Shown here: piece after piece, positions 61,511-64,000 of the stretch
Position numbering within the stretch: position 1 is the stretch's first letter
Layout: the number at the start of each line of letters is the position of its first letter
From: Frankiaceae bacterium
GTDB lineage: Bacteria; Actinomycetota; Actinomycetes; Mycobacteriales; SCTD01
Assembly (NCBI GenBank): GCA_016650445.1
Contig: JAENVS010000034.1
Location: 96,391 to 160,390, forward strand
DNA length: 64,000 bases
Direction of reading: 5' to 3'
Translations under genes and position numbers: made by a program
Notes under the pieces: generated by a model
Databases searched by the model: none
What the model saw: the letters and a program-made list of their open reading frames with translations, nothing else
Told to the model about the DNA's origin: nothing

Positions 61511-64000
61511 GTGAGCACGGTCGATCCGCACGACGCGCTGCAGCGCAGGCTGCAGGCGCTGGCCGCGCTCGACGAGGAGACCGACACCCCACCGCCGGTC
61601 GACCTGAGCGGGCTCCGCGCCGACATCGCCGGCGTACGCACCGACCTCGGCACCATGCGCACCGAGCTGGGCGCGGTCCGGTCCGACCTCGACGCGCTCG
61701 GTGGCCGGCTCACCGGTTCGGTCGCGGCCAGCCGCACCGAGACCGGGACCTTGGTACGCCGCCTCGCGGAGATGTCCGGCCGGCTCGACACGATCGGCGG
61801 TCGCGTCGACGAGGTCCGCACCGGCCTGCCGGCTCTGGCGCGCGAGGTGCGCGAGGGACTCGAGCAGGTGCCCGGCTCGACGGGAGCGCGTCTCGAGGAG
61901 CTCTCCGGCACGCTGGCGACGGAGGTCGGCCACCGGCTCGACGACATCGCGGCCGACGTCCGCCGGACGCTTTCGGCGGCGATCGAGCAGGAGTCGGGCG
62001 GGGCCGCGACGACGCAGGCCGCGCTCGTCGACGCGCGCGGTGCGATCGAGTCGCGTCTCGCCGTCCTCGAGGACGCCCTCGACGGCATGAGCGAGCGGAT
62101 CGAGTCGCTCGCGCGCGACGGCGCGAGCACGACGACCGCGAAGGTCGACGGCGTCGCCGTCAGCGTCGCGGCCCTCGGCACCAAGCTCGAGGAGCAGGTC
62201 GACCGGATCGTGTCGGGCATCCGCGAGGCGACCGAGCAGCGGCTGTCGGAGATGTCGCTGGAGATGGAGGCGCAGCACGAGCAGCTGCGCGGCGAGCTGG
62301 CCAAGGCGCGCGAGCAGGCACTGGCCGAGAGCGCGACGACCCGCGAGGCAGTGGTCGCGCTCACCGACACCGTCAAGGCCGGCCTGGCGTCGTTCTCGGG
62401 ATCGATCGACACCGGCCTGACCAGCATGGCCGGGCTGGTCGCGACGACGCTGGAGGACAGCCGCGACAAGACGCGCGACGCGACCCGCGGCGAGCTCGAC
62501 AAGGTCGCCGAGAAGCTGTACATCACCCTGGGCGCCCTCGGCGAGCACTTCGGTGGCCGTGACGACGCCCAGTCCGCGCAGCTCGCCGCTCTTCAGCAGG
62601 CGGTCGAGGCCCGCGTCGAAGTCGTGCGATCGCAGGTCGCCGCGGCCCTCGCCGATCTGCGCAGCGAGGTGTCGACAGAGCTCGGCGCGATCCGCCCGCA
62701 GATCGAGGAGCTGACGGCTGCGTCCGGCGTTGCGAAGGACTCGTTCGGCACCCTTCGCGTCGACCTCGCCGATGCCATCGAGGCGCTGCGCGAGCGGCTG
62801 GTGACGTCGACATCGGAGTCCGCGGAGGCGGTCCGGACGGCGCTTGCCGAGACGCGTTCCGAGGTCTCGACCACGACGCGCGGCGCACGCAAGGACGTCC
62901 TCGACCGACTGGAGGAGAGGTTCTCGACGCTTGCCACTCGCCTCAACGAGGTGGTCGGGACCGTCAGCGGCAGCGCGACTGCGACCCGCGAGACGCAGGA
63001 GCGGGTCGCGACCCTCGGGTCGGCGTACGACGAGGTACGCCGGGCGATGGAGTCGCTGCGCACGGAGCGCGCCGCGGCCGAGTCTCGCGGCGCTGTGAAG
63101 ACGGCGCCCCGTCCGGAGACCGCACAGCCGGCCACGGCCAAGGCCGAGCCCACCAAGCCCGAGCCGCCCAAGCCGGATGTCGCGAAGGCCGAGCCGCCCA
63201 AGCCGGATGTCGCGAAGGCCGAGCCGGCGAAGCCCGATGTCGCGAAGGCCGAGCCGCCCAGGGCTGAGCCCGCCAAGCCGGATGTCGCGAAGGCCGAGCC
63301 GCCCAGGGCTGAGCCCGCCAAGCCGGATGTCGCGAAGGCCGAGCCCGCGAAGGCCGGGACGCCACCCGCTCCGGTGAAGGCCGAGCCGGCAAAGCCGGAC
63401 GCCGCGAAGCCCGATGCCGCGAAGCCCGATGCCACGAAGCCCGATGCCACGAAGCCCGATGCCACGAGGGCCGTTACACCGCCCACCGCGAAAGCCGAAC
63501 CGGCCAAGCCGGCTGCAGAGGAGCCGCCGACCTCGCGCTGGCGGGTTCGCGGCGACAAGGCGCAGCTGGCAAAGCAGGCTCCTGCCAAGGCACCGCCCGG
63601 CAAGGCCGCCAAGGCACCGCTGACGGCTGCACCCGCGAAGGCCGCACCGGCGAAGGCCGCACCGGCGAAGGTCCCTGCGACGAAGGCCCCCGCGACGAAG
63701 GCCGCGCCGACGAAGGCCCCCGCGACGAAGGCCAGCCCGCCCAAGGCGCCGTCCCGGGGCGACCGGCGCGGCCGGCTCGACACGATGCCCGAGGTGCCGA
63801 GTCCGAAGGTGGCCATCGACGCGGCGGTCGACCAGCCCCGCTCGGCCGGCCCGGCCGAACCGGCCGGACGACCGGGCTCGCCCGCCGCCCGTCCCACCGG
63901 CCGGCCCGCGACGCCCGCGCGCCCGGCGACGCCCAAGCCGTCCGCGCCGGGGGCAGTCGCACCGAGTCGTCCGGGGGCAGTCGCACCGACCCGTTCGGCA
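61511..64000 (+). CDS. long coiled-coil protein with Lys/Pro/Ala repeat tail (partial, runs off the window)
   Basis: At least 830 aa, open to the window edge. Residues 1 to about 525 are hydrophilic, highly helical and cysteine-free with heptad-like spacing (DIAGVRTDLGTMRTELGAVR, QVDRIVSGIREATEQRLSEM, LDRLEERFSTLATRLNEVVG). From about 535 the sequence becomes low-complexity, with KPDVAKAEPP, KPDAT and APAKAAPTKA repeats interrupted by TSRWRVRGDKAQL. GTG 61511 has GGGAGG 6 nt upstream; an in-frame ATG six codons earlier is less likely. TACGCT at 61475-61480 may be its -10. The layout suits a structural or scaffold protein of division, polarity or nucleoid; no family recognised. Confidence 0.85.
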   Translation, partial: MSTVDPHDALQRRLQALAALDEETDTPPPVDLSGLRADIAGVRTDLGTMRTELGAVRSDLDALGGRLTGSVAASRTETGTLVRRLAEMSGRLDTIGGRVDEVRTGLPALAREVREGLEQVPGSTGARLEELSGTLATEVGHRLDDIAADVRRTLSAAIEQESGGAATTQAALVDARGAIESRLAVLEDALDGMSERIESLARDGASTTTAKVDGVAVSVAALGTKLEEQVDRIVSGIREATEQRLSEMSLEMEAQHEQLRGELAKAREQALAESATTREAVVALTDTVKAGLASFSGSIDTGLTSMAGLVATTLEDSRDKTRDATRGELDKVAEKLYITLGALGEHFGGRDDAQSAQLAALQQAVEARVEVVRSQVAAALADLRSEVSTELGAIRPQIEELTAASGVAKDSFGTLRVDLADAIEALRERLVTSTSESAEAVRTALAETRSEVSTTTRGARKDVLDRLEERFSTLATRLNEVVGTVSGSATATRETQERVATLGSAYDEVRRAMESLRTERAAAESRGAVKTAPRPETAQPATAKAEPTKPEPPKPDVAKAEPPKPDVAKAEPAKPDVAKAEPPRAEPAKPDVAKAEPPRAEPAKPDVAKAEPAKAGTPPAPVKAEPAKPDAAKPDAAKPDATKPDATKPDATRAVTPPTAKAEPAKPAAEEPPTSRWRVRGDKAQLAKQAPAKAPPGKAAKAPLTAAPAKAAPAKAAPAKVPATKAPATKAAPTKAPATKASPPKAPSRGDRRGRLDTMPEVPSPKVAIDAAVDQPRSAGPAEPAGRPGSPAARPTGRPATPARPATPKPSAPGAVAPSRPGAVAPTRSA
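63140..63355 (+). repeat. in-frame 30/45-bp repeats encoding KPDVAKAEP units
   Basis: Five copies of a unit beginning AAG CC(G/C) GAT GTC GCG at 63170, 63200, 63230, 63275 and 63320. Spacings are 30, 30, 45 and 45 bp; the 45-bp steps contain an extra PRAEPA block. Near-identical codons suggest recent expansion by slippage or unequal exchange. Confidence 0.9.
63392..63466 (+). repeat. five tandem 15-bp repeats encoding KPDA(A/T)
   Basis: Five back-to-back 15-mers; the last three (63422-63466) are identical (AAGCCCGATGCCACG), the first two differ at one or a few bases. In frame, inside the coiled-coil protein's tail. Copy number is likely to vary between strains. Confidence 0.9.

Noticed and set aside
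59173..62562. 1129-codon plus-strand open frame across fbiC and the coiled-coil gene
   Set aside because: It is an Arg/Gly/Ala-rich out-of-frame shadow of two confirmed genes; high GC removes stop codons in the alternative frame.
63140..63466. regular short repeats as a CRISPR array
   Set aside because: Repeats are in frame, contiguous or 15 bp apart, lack unique spacers and encode a low-complexity protein tail.
62593..63936. minus-strand frame with GFAASGF-type repeats resembling PE_PGRS or adhesin proteins
   Set aside because: The repeats are the antisense of the KPDVAKAEP/KPDAT repeats; the plus-strand frame has a ribosome site, a coherent coiled coil and is open to the window end.

Overview
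This is a stretch of high-GC (around 70%) actinobacterial chromosome. The evidence is the strong G/C bias at third codon positions, frequent GTG starts, dense 4-base start/stop overlaps, a complete F420 gene set, a mycothiol-dependent maleylpyruvate isomerase-type gene and a TIGR03089/LCP pair. From memory, the gene order resembles the M. tuberculosis region running from accD/GtrA/purK/purE/fadE25 through the TIGR03089/LCP pair and rmlD-wbbL-manB to fbiB-fbiA, with large insertions of glycan genes. No tRNA, rRNA, IS element, CRISPR array or prophage was seen. The genus cannot be named from the sequence alone; a mycolic-acid genus is not required.

Layout. 1-4300: GNAT acetyltransferase, DinB/maleylpyruvate isomerase-type protein, MFS exporter, acyl-CoA carboxylase carboxyltransferase. 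4287-13800: GtrA, an acyl-CoA dehydrogenase / tyrosine phosphatase / purK / purE operon, CoA-binding protein, a very large polytopic protein, UDP-glucose dehydrogenase, and a second acyl-CoA dehydrogenase. 13804-18048 (minus): tandem secreted esterases, TIGR03089 and an LCP ligase. 18159-24224 (plus): nucleotidyltransferase rmlA, two paralogous secreted proteins of unknown family, rmlB, rmlD and a PGRP-type amidase. 24446-33247 (minus): an eight-gene glycan operon with Wzm/Wzt ABC exporter, sulfotransferase, two methyltransferases and three glycosyltransferases. 33302-41307: two GT-C-like membrane proteins, an acyltransferase, a small transglycosylase-like protein, a polyprenyl-type GT2, a methyltransferase and a flippase-like protein. 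41360-48171: a SpoIID protein with three tail repeats, two GT4s, a WbbL-like GT2 and mannose-1-phosphate guanylyltransferase. 48234-56684: mixed functions (DUF5701, nitrilase, LPRTG surface protein, DUF222/HNH nuclease, GNAT, two-subunit CoA transferase, AlkA-type glycosylase). 56699-61468: fbiB-fbiA divergent from fbiC. 61511-64000: start of a long coiled-coil protein with Lys/Pro/Ala repeats, cut by the window edge.

How they fit together. The central 30 kb is an envelope-glycan factory. It makes activated sugars (UDP-glucuronate, dTDP-sugars, GDP-mannose), assembles and decorates chains on lipid, exports them through Wzm/Wzt, and probably attaches them through the LCP protein. Peptidoglycan-active proteins (PGRP amidase, SpoIID, SLT-like) sit among these genes.

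The most striking patterns are: many start codons preceded at exactly 6-7 nt by a TAnnnT box (likely leaderless mRNAs, several as mirror-image divergent pairs); three genes whose only sensible start is CTG; a pair of novel two-cysteine secreted proteins inside the rml locus; beta-rich insertions inside two neighbouring glycosyltransferases; and a SpoIID protein ending in three FW-like repeats.
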